A stretch of DNA of 7,510 nt. It comes from Acidobacteriota bacterium (GTDB lineage Bacteria > Acidobacteriota > Terriglobia > Terriglobales > Acidobacteriaceae). Position numbers and translations under genes: made by a program. Shown piece by piece: positions 1 through 6,724 of this stretch. Location of the stretch: the NCBI GenBank assembly GCA_003224835.1, contig QHZX01000021.1:1-7510 (forward strand), in the 5' to 3' direction. The notes below the pieces were generated by a model. It did not search any database. It had not been told where the DNA came from and saw only the letters and a list, made by a program, of their open reading frames with translations. Numbering within the stretch: position 1 is the stretch's first letter; every line of letters begins with the position of its first letter.

Positions 1-731
1 GAACTGACGACGCTCAAAACTGGTTTCGCCCAGAGAACCGTTTTCCTGCGCGGGTCTTCGGCTCAATGGTTTACACAATCGGCGAGTCGCTGTGCTCAGT
101 GCAGCGTCACAGTTACTTCGCATTGCCTAGAAACCTGAAGTTCTCGAACAGCAGCAGAATTCGCGCTGTCCCTTACGATGCTTCCCAAAAGCAAGCGCTT
201 TCAGCCATCGCATCTGCAACCCGCGGGAGTGTGTACATAGCGGGCGAAGATCTTCTGGGAGACGTTGAACTTCAAACTGTCAATGAAATGTACCGCTCGG
301 TTGGCCTGCGGCGCACTCGTTCTGTGTGGCTCGCGTACCAGGGAACACGAAGTGAGCCGGTGGGTGCAGCTATAGCCTATCGCGGTCCTATGGGGATCAA
401 TTTCAGTTACCTGGAAAATCGTTGTGATTTGCTGCTTCATCCGACGCTCCCCGCCGTAGACGTCCCGGGAGCGGTAGCTTCGCTCTTGAGCGCAGCGGCC
501 ACCGCATACCAGGACTTCGAACTTGACGACATTCCACTGATCAGCGACGAAATGGCTACTGAAACACTGATCAAGCTTGGCGCGGAGTTCTTGCGCCACT
601 ATTGTCAGGGAATTTGGCTCAAAGCCGGACACCAAGGTTTCTATCAACACGTTGATAGCTTCTACGCGAAGCTCTTAGAACGCGCGAGCAAGCAGAACAA
701 AAAGAGCCGCGCTGCAGCAGGTTCAAGATGA
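1..731 (+). CDS. Unrecognised protein, 3' part only; possible GNAT-like acyltransferase fold
   Basis: The reading frame is open from base 3 to the TGA at 729-731 (242 visible residues), so the gene starts outside the window. The ATG at 66 is in frame, but the 21 codons before it read as ordinary protein (for example NWFRPENRFPARVFGS), so I do not take it as the start. I do not recognise the family with confidence. The stretch from about visible residue 108 to 145 (VWLAYQ, then PVGAAIAYRGPMG, then SYLENRCDLLL) resembles the central strands of a GNAT acetyltransferase, where a strand ending in VGAA is followed by another strand. No clear acetyl-CoA loop (Q/RxxGxG/A) is visible. The C-terminus is basic (KQNKKSR). 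No signal peptide or membrane span is seen in the visible part. The stop overlaps the start of the methyltransferase gene by four bases, so the two are probably translated together. Coding status is confident; function is not. Confidence 0.75.
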   Translation, partial: TDDAQNWFRPENRFPARVFGSMVYTIGESLCSVQRHSYFALPRNLKFSNSSRIRAVPYDASQKQALSAIASATRGSVYIAGEDLLGDVELQTVNEMYRSVGLRRTRSVWLAYQGTRSEPVGAAIAYRGPMGINFSYLENRCDLLLHPTLPAVDVPGAVASLLSAAATAYQDFELDDIPLISDEMATETLIKLGAEFLRHYCQGIWLKAGHQGFYQHVDSFYAKLLERASKQNKKSRAAAGSR

Positions 732-1531
732 ACTCAGCAGCCTCCACTTACATCATGGACGATCCGCGTGAGGCCATGAGGCTTGAGCTGAAGGTCAACA
801 CTGACGCTTGGCTTCGTAAATACCTTCTGCGCCATGTGAAACCTGGTGCGGAGGTTCTCTCCGTTGGATGCGGGCCGGGAATGATTTTGCGCCAGCTGTG
901 CTCGGCAGATCACACAGTGCGAGCCACTGGAATCGATATCAGCGCAGATCGGATTCAGGAAGCTATCCAGAAGAGCAATTCAAATAAGCGCCTGACATTC
1001 GTAACTGGGGACGCCCACTCAATGTCTTTTCCGGCGAACAGCTTTGACCTGGTGTATAGCCGGATGCTCTTCGAGTACTTAAGTGACAAACAACAAGCGG
1101 CAGCTGAGATGGTCCGCGTTTGTCGTCCAGGCGGCACCGTGTTGTTTCAAGACTTGGATGGTCAGCTGTTGTGGAATTATCCCGAAGATCCCTCGATACA
1201 AAGTACTGCCGAGAAGGTTGTGTCCGAATTTGGCAAAACGGGCTTCGATGCATTTGTTGGAAGAAAGCTGTTCTCCCTGGCCCACAAGGCAGGGCTGCGA
1301 AAGATCGACGTTCAGGTCGAGTGCTACCACCTGATCGCCGGAGAGATCAAGCCCGACATTCTTAAGCAGTGGCAGCTGAAATTGGAAATAGCGCTTCCTC
1401 AGATTGCTCGCGTACTCGGAGGCGAGAGGGCGGCGAAGGAACACGCAAAACGTTTCCTCGAGTATCTCCAACGGACGGACACGCTTACGTATTCGAACGT
1501 ATTTACAGTGACGGGGCAAAAGCCCCTGTGA
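728..1531 (+). CDS. Class I SAM-dependent methyltransferase (Methyltransf_11/25, UbiE-like)
   Basis: This 267-residue protein is a cytoplasmic Rossmann-fold methyltransferase. Motif I is VLSVGCGPG at residues 43-51, the glycine-rich SAM-binding loop. The acidic residue ending strand 2 is D70 in GIDIS. GDAHSMSFP at 94-102 followed by FDLVYSRMLFEYL at 106-118 is the adenine-contacting and strand-4 region. RVCRPGGTVLFQD at 130-142 is the usual post-motif III RPGG turn. The C-terminal part (about 150-267) is mostly helical and probably forms the substrate lid; the end NVFTVTGQKP is a typical last strand. The substrate cannot be told from sequence. The start is fixed by the ATGA overlap with the preceding gene; the Shine-Dalgarno match just upstream is weak (cagg), consistent with translational coupling. 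It could be part of a longer operon entering from the left and is separated from the downstream signalling genes by 124 bases. Confidence 0.9.
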   Translation: MNSAASTYIMDDPREAMRLELKVNTDAWLRKYLLRHVKPGAEVLSVGCGPGMILRQLCSADHTVRATGIDISADRIQEAIQKSNSNKRLTFVTGDAHSMSFPANSFDLVYSRMLFEYLSDKQQAAAEMVRVCRPGGTVLFQDLDGQLLWNYPEDPSIQSTAEKVVSEFGKTGFDAFVGRKLFSLAHKAGLRKIDVQVECYHLIAGEIKPDILKQWQLKLEIALPQIARVLGGERAAKEHAKRFLEYLQRTDTLTYSNVFTVTGQKPL

Positions 1532-1552
1532 TTGCTTGCTCGTTTTGTTGAA
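1511..1552 (+). terminator. Weak candidate intrinsic terminator at the methyltransferase 3' end
   Basis: GGGGC (1513-1517), AAAA loop, GCCCC (1522-1526) forms a short perfect GC-rich hairpin that overlaps the last codons of the methyltransferase gene. A T-rich but interrupted stretch follows (to about 1552, including TTTTGTTG). The stem is only 5 bp and the T tract is not immediately adjacent, so this is a weak candidate. It would fit a transcription-unit boundary ahead of the receptor gene. Confidence 0.25.
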
Positions 1553-1655
1553 CAGACTAAATAACCAATTGCGAAAGGGGACAACGAGAACGTAAGGGTC
1601 GCAAACAAACCCACAGGAAAAAACGGTTCTCGCCTTCTCGCGAAGGAAAATAACC
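1532..1655 (+). promoter_or_regulatory. Intergenic leader upstream of the TonB receptor, with inverted repeats and possible promoter
   Basis: This 124-base gap is the only long intergenic space before the signalling operon, so it is the likely site of its promoter. A weak sigma70-like pair is TTGCTC (1536-1541), 16-base spacer, TAAATA (1558-1563); neither box is close to consensus. Downstream, CGAGAAC (1585-1591) and GTTCTCG (1626-1632) are a perfect 7-base inverted repeat, with GGGT (1596-1599) and ACCC (1609-1612) nested inside. A second short hairpin, CTTC-TCGC-GAAG (1634-1645), runs into the ribosome binding site. This could be a structured leader or only chance pairing. It is too short for a cobalamin riboswitch and I see no B12 box. 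Confidence 0.35.
1643..1647 (+). promoter_or_regulatory. Ribosome binding site AAGGA for the TonB receptor
   Basis: AAGGA lies 8 bases before the ATG at 1656. It is the best Shine-Dalgarno match I found ahead of any gene in the window and supports that start. Its first three bases are inside the 3' arm of the small CTTC/GAAG hairpin, so folding could affect access. Confidence 0.6.
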
Positions 1656-3710
1656 ATGCAGACCACTCGCTACCAACACAAAGGTTTAAGAAGTCTTACC
1701 CAGACTCTCTTAGTCATAGGCCTGACGGCATTATTCGTCATGGCCGCGTCGGCGCAGAACAACGTGTTCGACCCTACGACCATGAGCGTCGAAGACCTCA
1801 TGAACATGCAGGTCACGTCCGTGTCCAAACGGACTCAGAAGGTAGCGGACGCCGCCGCTGCGGTCTACGTGATTACCCAGGAGGACATCCGCCGTTCGGG
1901 AGCCACTAACATTCCCGAAGCGCTGCGTCTGGCCCCGGGCATTCAGGTCGCGCGGATCGACGAGAATAAGTGGGCCATCAGCTCACGTGGCTTTAACGGC
2001 CGTTTCGCCGACAAGCTGCTTGTCCTGATCGACGGCCGAAGCGTATACACGCCGCTGTTTTCTGGCGTGTATTGGAACGTGCAGGACGTGATGCTTGAAG
2101 ACGTTGATCGCATTGAAGTCATCCGTGGACCCGGCGCGACGCTCTGGGGCGCCAACGCCGTGAATGGCGTCATTAATATCATCACTAAGTCGGCAAAGAG
2201 CACGCAGGCTGGGCTGGCTACTGCTGGCGGTGGAAACGAGCTGAGAGGCTTCAGCAATCTGCGCTACGGTGGCACTGTAAACCAGAATGCTTACTACCGC
2301 GCATACGCTAAATATTTCAATGTGGGGTCTTCCTCAGATCCCCTCGGCAGAAATGGTACCGATAACTGGGACGCCTTGCGCGGTGGTTTCCGTGGTGATT
2401 GGAATCCTACAGGTCCCGACTCGATCACTCTTCAAGGCGATATGTACCGCAGTCATTACGGGGAACTGCTGACTATTCCTCAGCTGAATGCTCCTTACTC
2501 GAGTACCTTCCCGAACGCCGGTGCAATCAGCGGAGGCAACATCCTGGGCCGCTGGGCACACGACTTCGGCAATTCGTCAACATCGCTGCAAGTTTACTTT
2601 GACCACACAAACATTTCTGAAAACTCCCTGTTCGCAGATCACCAGAACATCATTGATATCGATTTCCAGCACTCGTTTCATTTGACTGATTCGCAGGCGG
2701 TCATCTGGGGCGCCGGATATCGCTCGATCGGGGATGATAACCAATCAAGCTTTACAGTTTCTCTGCAGCCGACCCACAGCATGCTGAACCTATTCAGCGG
2801 TTTTGCTCAGGATGAAATCAGCCTATTCGACAAGCGCGTGCAGCTTACTATCGGCTCAAAACTCGAGCATAACGATTTCACGGGCCTCGAAGTTGAGCCC
2901 AACGCCAGAGTGCTGTGGAACGTTACCCCGAATCAATCAGTTTGGACCGCAGTATCACGCGCTGTTCGAACGCCGGCTTTGACCGAACGGGGCTTGCAAC
3001 TGGTCTCAGCCGTAATACCTCCGGGAGGCCCAGGCAATCCGACGCCGTTCGCAGCTGAAGCAGACGTTTACGGCAGCAAACAATTCCAGTCCGAAGATCT
3101 GTTGGCATATGAAGTCGGATATCGCGTTCAAGTGTCGAATAATATGTCCGCAGATATCGCAACCTTCTACAACAATTACACCCATCTTCGTTCAGCGGAA
3201 GAGGGTGCGCCCTTTGTCCAGACCGATCCGGCTCCCTTGCATTTGGTGGTCCCGTTCGTAGCCAGCAACAAAATGCACGGTGGCACGTATGGCGCCGAGG
3301 TCTTCACCGAGTACAAGATCATTCCTCGATGGAAGATGGCTGCCTCTTACAGCTACCTGCAAATGGACATACTCAAGGACACAACCAGTACGGATCCGAC
3401 TCCCGATAACCCAAACATGTCCAGCCCGCGCCACCAGTTCTACGTGAGATCGTCGCTCGATGTGTTTAGGCACTTAGAGCATGACCTGACAGTCCGATAT
3501 GTGGACAACCTGCCGGGCCTCAGTATACCGAATTACTATTCCGTGGATACTCACTTTAGCTACGCGTTGCCTCGAAGCTTCGAACTCTCAATCGGCAGCC
3601 AGAACCTGCTCAACCACCAACACTTGGAGTTTGTTCCCGACTTCATCAACATTTCACCCACTCAGGTGAAGCGATCTATTTACGGAAGCATTACCTGGCA
3701 CTCCGAGTAA
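1656..3710 (+). CDS. TonB-dependent outer-membrane receptor
   Basis: This 684-residue protein is a ligand-gated outer-membrane barrel energised by TonB-ExbBD. A signal peptide covers residues 1-33: basic start, hydrophobic core TLLVIGLTALFVMA, and a likely cut after ASA before Q34. The pre-plug segment SVEDLMNMQVTSVSK (44-58) probably contains the TonB-contact region. The plug runs about 60-178, with VYVITQEDIRRSGA, EALRLAPGIQV, SSRGFNGR, LLVLIDGRSVY, DRIEVIRGPG and WGANAVNGVINIITK, all standard plug landmarks. The rest (about 185-684) is beta-barrel, with an aromatic-rich last strand near SIYGSITWHSE. There is no carboxypeptidase-like N-terminal extension and no partner lipoprotein gene, so it is not SusC-like. 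The ligand cannot be inferred. It comes first in the signalling cluster, 39 bases before the ATG at 3750 that may belong to the YfiR gene. A sensory or transport role tied to the YfiR protein is inference from position only. Confidence 0.93.
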   Translation: MQTTRYQHKGLRSLTQTLLVIGLTALFVMAASAQNNVFDPTTMSVEDLMNMQVTSVSKRTQKVADAAAAVYVITQEDIRRSGATNIPEALRLAPGIQVARIDENKWAISSRGFNGRFADKLLVLIDGRSVYTPLFSGVYWNVQDVMLEDVDRIEVIRGPGATLWGANAVNGVINIITKSAKSTQAGLATAGGGNELRGFSNLRYGGTVNQNAYYRAYAKYFNVGSSSDPLGRNGTDNWDALRGGFRGDWNPTGPDSITLQGDMYRSHYGELLTIPQLNAPYSSTFPNAGAISGGNILGRWAHDFGNSSTSLQVYFDHTNISENSLFADHQNIIDIDFQHSFHLTDSQAVIWGAGYRSIGDDNQSSFTVSLQPTHSMLNLFSGFAQDEISLFDKRVQLTIGSKLEHNDFTGLEVEPNARVLWNVTPNQSVWTAVSRAVRTPALTERGLQLVSAVIPPGGPGNPTPFAAEADVYGSKQFQSEDLLAYEVGYRVQVSNNMSADIATFYNNYTHLRSAEEGAPFVQTDPAPLHLVVPFVASNKMHGGTYGAEVFTEYKIIPRWKMAASYSYLQMDILKDTTSTDPTPDNPNMSSPRHQFYVRSSLDVFRHLEHDLTVRYVDNLPGLSIPNYYSVDTHFSYALPRSFELSIGSQNLLNHQHLEFVPDFINISPTQVKRSIYGSITWHSE

Positions 3711-3837
3711 GTTAGGTGTTTCTGGTCTGGTTAGCGAGAGATTAAGAGCATGCAGGCACAGGGTATCAAAAGCTCAGAATTCCCCCGGATCGTCGGAATA
3801 TCTGATCAAAGCTGGGTTCATCTACAATTTCGCGAAT
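3711..3837 (+). other. Receptor-to-yfiR gap containing the in-frame but start-less N-terminal part of the YfiR domain
   Basis: Between the receptor stop and the TTG at 3838, the YfiR frame is open back to a TGA at 3667-3669. Translation of bases 3772-3837 gives AQNSPGSSEYLIKAG followed by FIYNFAN, which matches the conserved first strand and helix of YfiR-family proteins (the usual pattern is YEVKAAFLYNFAKFVEWP). No ATG, GTG or TTG occurs in this frame between 3670 and 3838. An ATG at 3750 with a GAGAG nine bases upstream is in another frame; deleting one base of the C run 3782-3786 joins the two. A short out-of-frame hydrophobic peptide from GTG 3716 (FLVWLA, stop at 3743) might be a signal-peptide remnant, but that is speculative. 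I see no convincing promoter here. Confidence 0.6.
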
Positions 3838-4284
3838 TTGGTGCAATGGCCCGCCGCAAGTTTTGCTCAGCCTGAGTCTCCTATCGTGATCGTTATCTTA
3901 GGCGAAGACCACTTCGGAGCAACTCTCGATCGCGCGCTGGACGGAAAGAAGGTAAATGCGCGGTCTTTTGTTATCAAACGGGCACGGTCAATTCCTGAGC
4001 TTCAACGAACTCTCGGATCTCAAAAAGATTGCCAAATCCTATACGTCAGCTCATCCGAAATGCCGCATTTAGGCGAAGCTATTCAATTGTTGAAAGGTGT
4101 TCCAGTCCTGACGATCGGGGAGACACCCGGCTTCGCAAGAAACGGCGGCATCATAAATTTAATTCTCGAGGACAACAAAGTACGCTTTGAGGTGAATGTC
4201 CAAGCCGCAAAAGACGCTGAGCTTAACATAAGTTCCAGGCTACTCGCGCTGGCCAGAATCATTCAGCCGCCCGAGGGCAGGTAA
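3838..4284 (+). CDS. YfiR family (DUF4154) regulatory protein, N-terminus uncertain or frameshifted
   Basis: In this family YfiR is a periplasmic repressor of a membrane signalling enzyme. Numbering from TTG 3838 (148 residues), family landmarks are VQWPAASFA (2-10), PIVIVILGEDHFGATLD (15-31), the central strand CQILYVSSSE (65-74), PVLTIGETPGFARNGGIIN (89-107) and LILEDNKVRFEVNVQAAK (108-125), ending with LNISSRLLALARII (129-142). This matches the family from its second element to its end. The first element lies upstream at about 3790-3837 in the same frame, so TTG 3838 is a formal start rather than a credible one: it would give a protein without its first helix and without a signal peptide. 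Only one cysteine (C65) is present, so the disulfides I recall for Pseudomonas YfiR cannot form. The stop is 5 bases before the CHASE8 kinase gene, its probable partner. Family assignment is confident; whether a functional exported protein is made is not. Confidence 0.82.
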   Translation: MVQWPAASFAQPESPIVIVILGEDHFGATLDRALDGKKVNARSFVIKRARSIPELQRTLGSQKDCQILYVSSSEMPHLGEAIQLLKGVPVLTIGETPGFARNGGIINLILEDNKVRFEVNVQAAKDAELNISSRLLALARIIQPPEGR

Positions 4285-4289
4285 GTGGA

Positions 4290-6344
4290 ATGAAGTTTCA
4301 AGACCTTTCCATCAAGCGGAAACTGATCTTAATGACGATGCTGACCAGCAGCATCGCGCTGTTGCTCTCCTCTGCCAGCTTTCTTATTTACGATCTCATT
4401 TCTTTTCGCAATCTATTGACTCATGACCTGACCACCCAGGCGCAGATCATCGGATACAACAGCGCGGCAGCGATGGCATTTAAGGATGAGCCCGCTGCTA
4501 CTGCGACTTTGTCCGCCCTGACCGCCAAAGGCGATATCGTTTCGGCGGCCCTCTATAGCCCCAACGGTCAAATGTTTGCTCACTATTTTCGGGGCGGGAA
4601 AACCTTGCCTGATACTCTGCCGACTTGTTCGGCACAGAAACCCTACCGCTTCGAAGGGCAATACCTAGAGGTTTGCCACGATGTGGCGCTGAATGGAGAT
4701 CGCGTCGGAACTCTGTTTTTGCAATCGGATATGCGTCAGTGGAGCATGCGGGCGCGGCGCTACGCAACCATCTGCTTAGTCTTTGCTTTGGTCTCTGTAT
4801 TTTTTGCTTTCCTGGTTTCTTCAAAGCTGCAAAAAGTGATCTCTGGTCCAATCATGCACCTCGAGGACACCATGAAAATGGTTTCCGCCAATAAAAATTA
4901 CGAGGTGCGTGCTGTCAAGTCTTACTCCGACGAGATTGGAAGCTTGATTGATGGTTTCAACGCAATGCTATCCGACATTCAGCAGCGTGATGGCGCACTG
5001 CGCGGGGCCAATGACGAGCTCCAGATGCGAACTCTCGAATTGGAAGAAGAGGTTTCTCAGCGTAAGCAGGCACAGGAAGAACTGCTGAATGCCAAGCATG
5101 TGGCTGAGGAGGCAAGCCGCGCCAAGAGCATATTCCTTGCGAACATGAGTCACGAACTGCGCACTCCGCTCAATGCGATCATTGGTTACAGCGAAATGCT
5201 GGAGGAAGAAGCGCGTGATTCCGAGGACGCTGACCATATTCGCGATCTTCAGAAAATCCAGTTTGCGGGTAAACATTTATTGTCGCTGATCAACGACGTG
5301 CTTGATCTATCCAAAATCGAAGCAGGGAAGATGCCTCTGCATCTGGAGACGTTTGACGTCAGGCTGATGACCGCTGAGATCATTACTACTCTACAGCCCG
5401 CGATCGAAAAGAATCAGAACAACCTGCGCGTGCGCATGGCTGACGAAGTCAGCAGCATGCGCGCCGACGTCACAAAGGTCCGCCAGATTCTTTTCAACCT
5501 GCTCAGCAATGCCTGCAAATTTACGGATCATGGCACCATAAGTCTGGATATCGAACGCAAACTGGAAAATGATCAGGACTGGATTCGCTTCCAGGTTTCA
5601 GATACCGGCATTGGTATAGCCCCGAAACAGAGAGACAATTTATTTAAAGAGTTCGCTCAGGCCGATACCTCAATTGCGCGTAAATATGGCGGCACCGGAT
5701 TAGGACTAGCCATCAGTTACAAGTTCGTCCAACTGATGAAGGGACGAATTGGAGTTGAAAGCGAATTGGGTCGAGGGGCTACCTTCACCATCGAGCTGCC
5801 GGTTCAGGTCAGGACCGAAGCCGATCCTGTACGCCCGGAGGGGAGCACCAGTGATTCTCTCGCACCGACTTCCTCCCCAGCAAATACCGGTCAAGACACA
5901 ATTTTAGTCATTGATGACGATGCTGCAGTTCGCGATCTTATGTCGCGATTCCTAAGCAAGTTGGATTTCAATGTAGTTGCTGCCCGTAGCGCTGAGGAAG
6001 GGCTCCGGCTGGCTAGCCAGTTGCGCCCACTAATCATCACGCTGGACGTGGTAATGCCCGGGCGTGATGGTTGGTGGGTCCTGAATCAACTTAAAGCGGA
6101 CCCGGCACTCTCGCAAATACCCGTAGTTATGGTCACTATTGTCGATAACGAGGCAATGGGCATAAGCCTCGGTGCGGCAAATTATCTAATTAAACCGGTC
6201 CAGCGTGAGCGCCTTGCGGATCTAGTACAGAAATATCGAGTTATGCGATCCACAGAACCGAAGACGATCAAGATACCTGTATCAATATCACACAGCCGCA
6301 AAGGCCAGGAGCAGACTGAAGCTCACAACCCGCGGAGACGCTAA
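4290..6344 (+). CDS. Hybrid sensor histidine kinase: CHASE8-HAMP-HisKA-HATPase-REC
   Basis: This 684-residue inner-membrane kinase has membrane spans at about 12-35 and 158-178 with a periplasmic domain between them. That domain is CHASE8-like (SFRNLLTHDL, then IIGYNSAAAMAFKD, TLSALTA, ALYSPNGQMFAHY, VGTLFLQSDM), the sensor type found in YfiN-like diguanylate cyclases. It carries two cysteines, C113 and C129. HAMP spans about 180-232, followed by a coiled coil to about 280. The dimerisation domain has NMSHELRTPLNAIIGYSEML with phospho-accepting H288. The ATPase domain has the N box NLLSNACKF (403-411), DTGIGI (438-443) and GGTGLGLAIS (467-476). A Ser/Pro/Thr-rich linker (about 508-536) leads to a receiver with acidic D542-D544, phospho-acceptor D586, T616 and K635. 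The tail after 650 is basic. All catalytic residues are present. ATG 4290 follows the YfiR stop by 5 bases with a modest aagtgga upstream. It probably senses through YfiR and phosphorylates its own receiver and those encoded downstream. Confidence 0.93.
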   Translation: MKFQDLSIKRKLILMTMLTSSIALLLSSASFLIYDLISFRNLLTHDLTTQAQIIGYNSAAAMAFKDEPAATATLSALTAKGDIVSAALYSPNGQMFAHYFRGGKTLPDTLPTCSAQKPYRFEGQYLEVCHDVALNGDRVGTLFLQSDMRQWSMRARRYATICLVFALVSVFFAFLVSSKLQKVISGPIMHLEDTMKMVSANKNYEVRAVKSYSDEIGSLIDGFNAMLSDIQQRDGALRGANDELQMRTLELEEEVSQRKQAQEELLNAKHVAEEASRAKSIFLANMSHELRTPLNAIIGYSEMLEEEARDSEDADHIRDLQKIQFAGKHLLSLINDVLDLSKIEAGKMPLHLETFDVRLMTAEIITTLQPAIEKNQNNLRVRMADEVSSMRADVTKVRQILFNLLSNACKFTDHGTISLDIERKLENDQDWIRFQVSDTGIGIAPKQRDNLFKEFAQADTSIARKYGGTGLGLAISYKFVQLMKGRIGVESELGRGATFTIELPVQVRTEADPVRPEGSTSDSLAPTSSPANTGQDTILVIDDDAAVRDLMSRFLSKLDFNVVAARSAEEGLRLASQLRPLIITLDVVMPGRDGWWVLNQLKADPALSQIPVVMVTIVDNEAMGISLGAANYLIKPVQRERLADLVQKYRVMRSTEPKTIKIPVSISHSRKGQEQTEAHNPRRR
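6334..6337 (+). promoter_or_regulatory. Ribosome binding site GGAG for the single-domain response regulator
   Basis: GGAG, inside the end of the kinase gene, lies 9 bases before ATG 6347 and supports that start. Only two bases separate the kinase stop from this ATG, so termination-reinitiation is also likely. Confidence 0.5.
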
Positions 6345-6346
6345 TT

Positions 6347-6724
6347 ATGGCAAGAATTCTATTGGTCGAAGATAACGAGATGAACCGCGACATGCTGTCC
6401 AGACGGCTTCAGCGCAAGGGATACACCGTCTTGATTGCTCATGATGGCGAACAGGGCCTTGCTAAAGCTTGTTCGGAAATCCCCGATTTGATTTTGATGG
6501 ATATCAGTCTTCCTTTCATAGATGGCTATGAAGTTACACGCCGTCTAAAGGCAAACCCCAGAACACGCCATATTCCGGTGATTGCACTCACCGCTCACGC
6601 GTTGTTGACGGATCGCGATAAGGCCCTCAAGGCCGGCTGTAACGACTACGATACCAAGCCGGTTGATTTCGGCCGATTGACGGAGAAAATTGAAAATCTG
6701 TTAGTGAACGAAAAGACATTATGA
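6347..6724 (+). CDS. Single-domain response regulator (CheY-like receiver)
   Basis: This 125-residue cytoplasmic protein is one receiver domain with no output domain. The acidic pair is E8-D9 in LLVEDNEMNRDML, the phospho-acceptor is D52 in LILMDISLP, the switch threonine is T82 in VIALTAHAL, and the conserved lysine is K104 in DTKPVDF. Length matches a bare receiver. It lies two bases after the hybrid kinase and overlaps the next gene by an ATGA junction, so it probably takes phosphate from H288 of that kinase, either as a shuttle, a phosphate sink, or a regulator acting by protein contact. Its first 30 residues are strikingly like those of the next gene's receiver (DNE-M/L-NRDML, RRL, RKGY), pointing to duplication. 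No DNA-binding part exists, so it is not a transcription factor by itself. Confidence 0.93.
   Translation: MARILLVEDNEMNRDMLSRRLQRKGYTVLIAHDGEQGLAKACSEIPDLILMDISLPFIDGYEVTRRLKANPRTRHIPVIALTAHALLTDRDKALKAGCNDYDTKPVDFGRLTEKIENLLVNEKTL

Noticed and set aside
66..68. ATG 66 as the true start of the first gene
   Set aside because: The same frame is open back to base 3 and the upstream codons read as natural protein, so this is more likely an internal methionine of a gene truncated by the window edge.
1532..1655. Cobalamin riboswitch ahead of the TonB receptor
   Set aside because: The gap is 124 bases, shorter than such riboswitches, and I find no B12-box-like segment.
1079..1666. Antisense open frame of 195 codons over the methyltransferase gene
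   Set aside because: It lies opposite a gene with clear methyltransferase motifs, has no recognisable domain and runs across the receptor start and leader; it is a shadow frame.
1656..3710. SusC-type polysaccharide-uptake receptor
   Set aside because: There is no N-terminal carboxypeptidase-like domain and no SusD-like lipoprotein gene next to it.
1656..6344. Receptor and kinase both being exactly 684 residues, as a sign of duplication or fusion
   Set aside because: The proteins share no domains or sequence pattern; equal length is coincidence.
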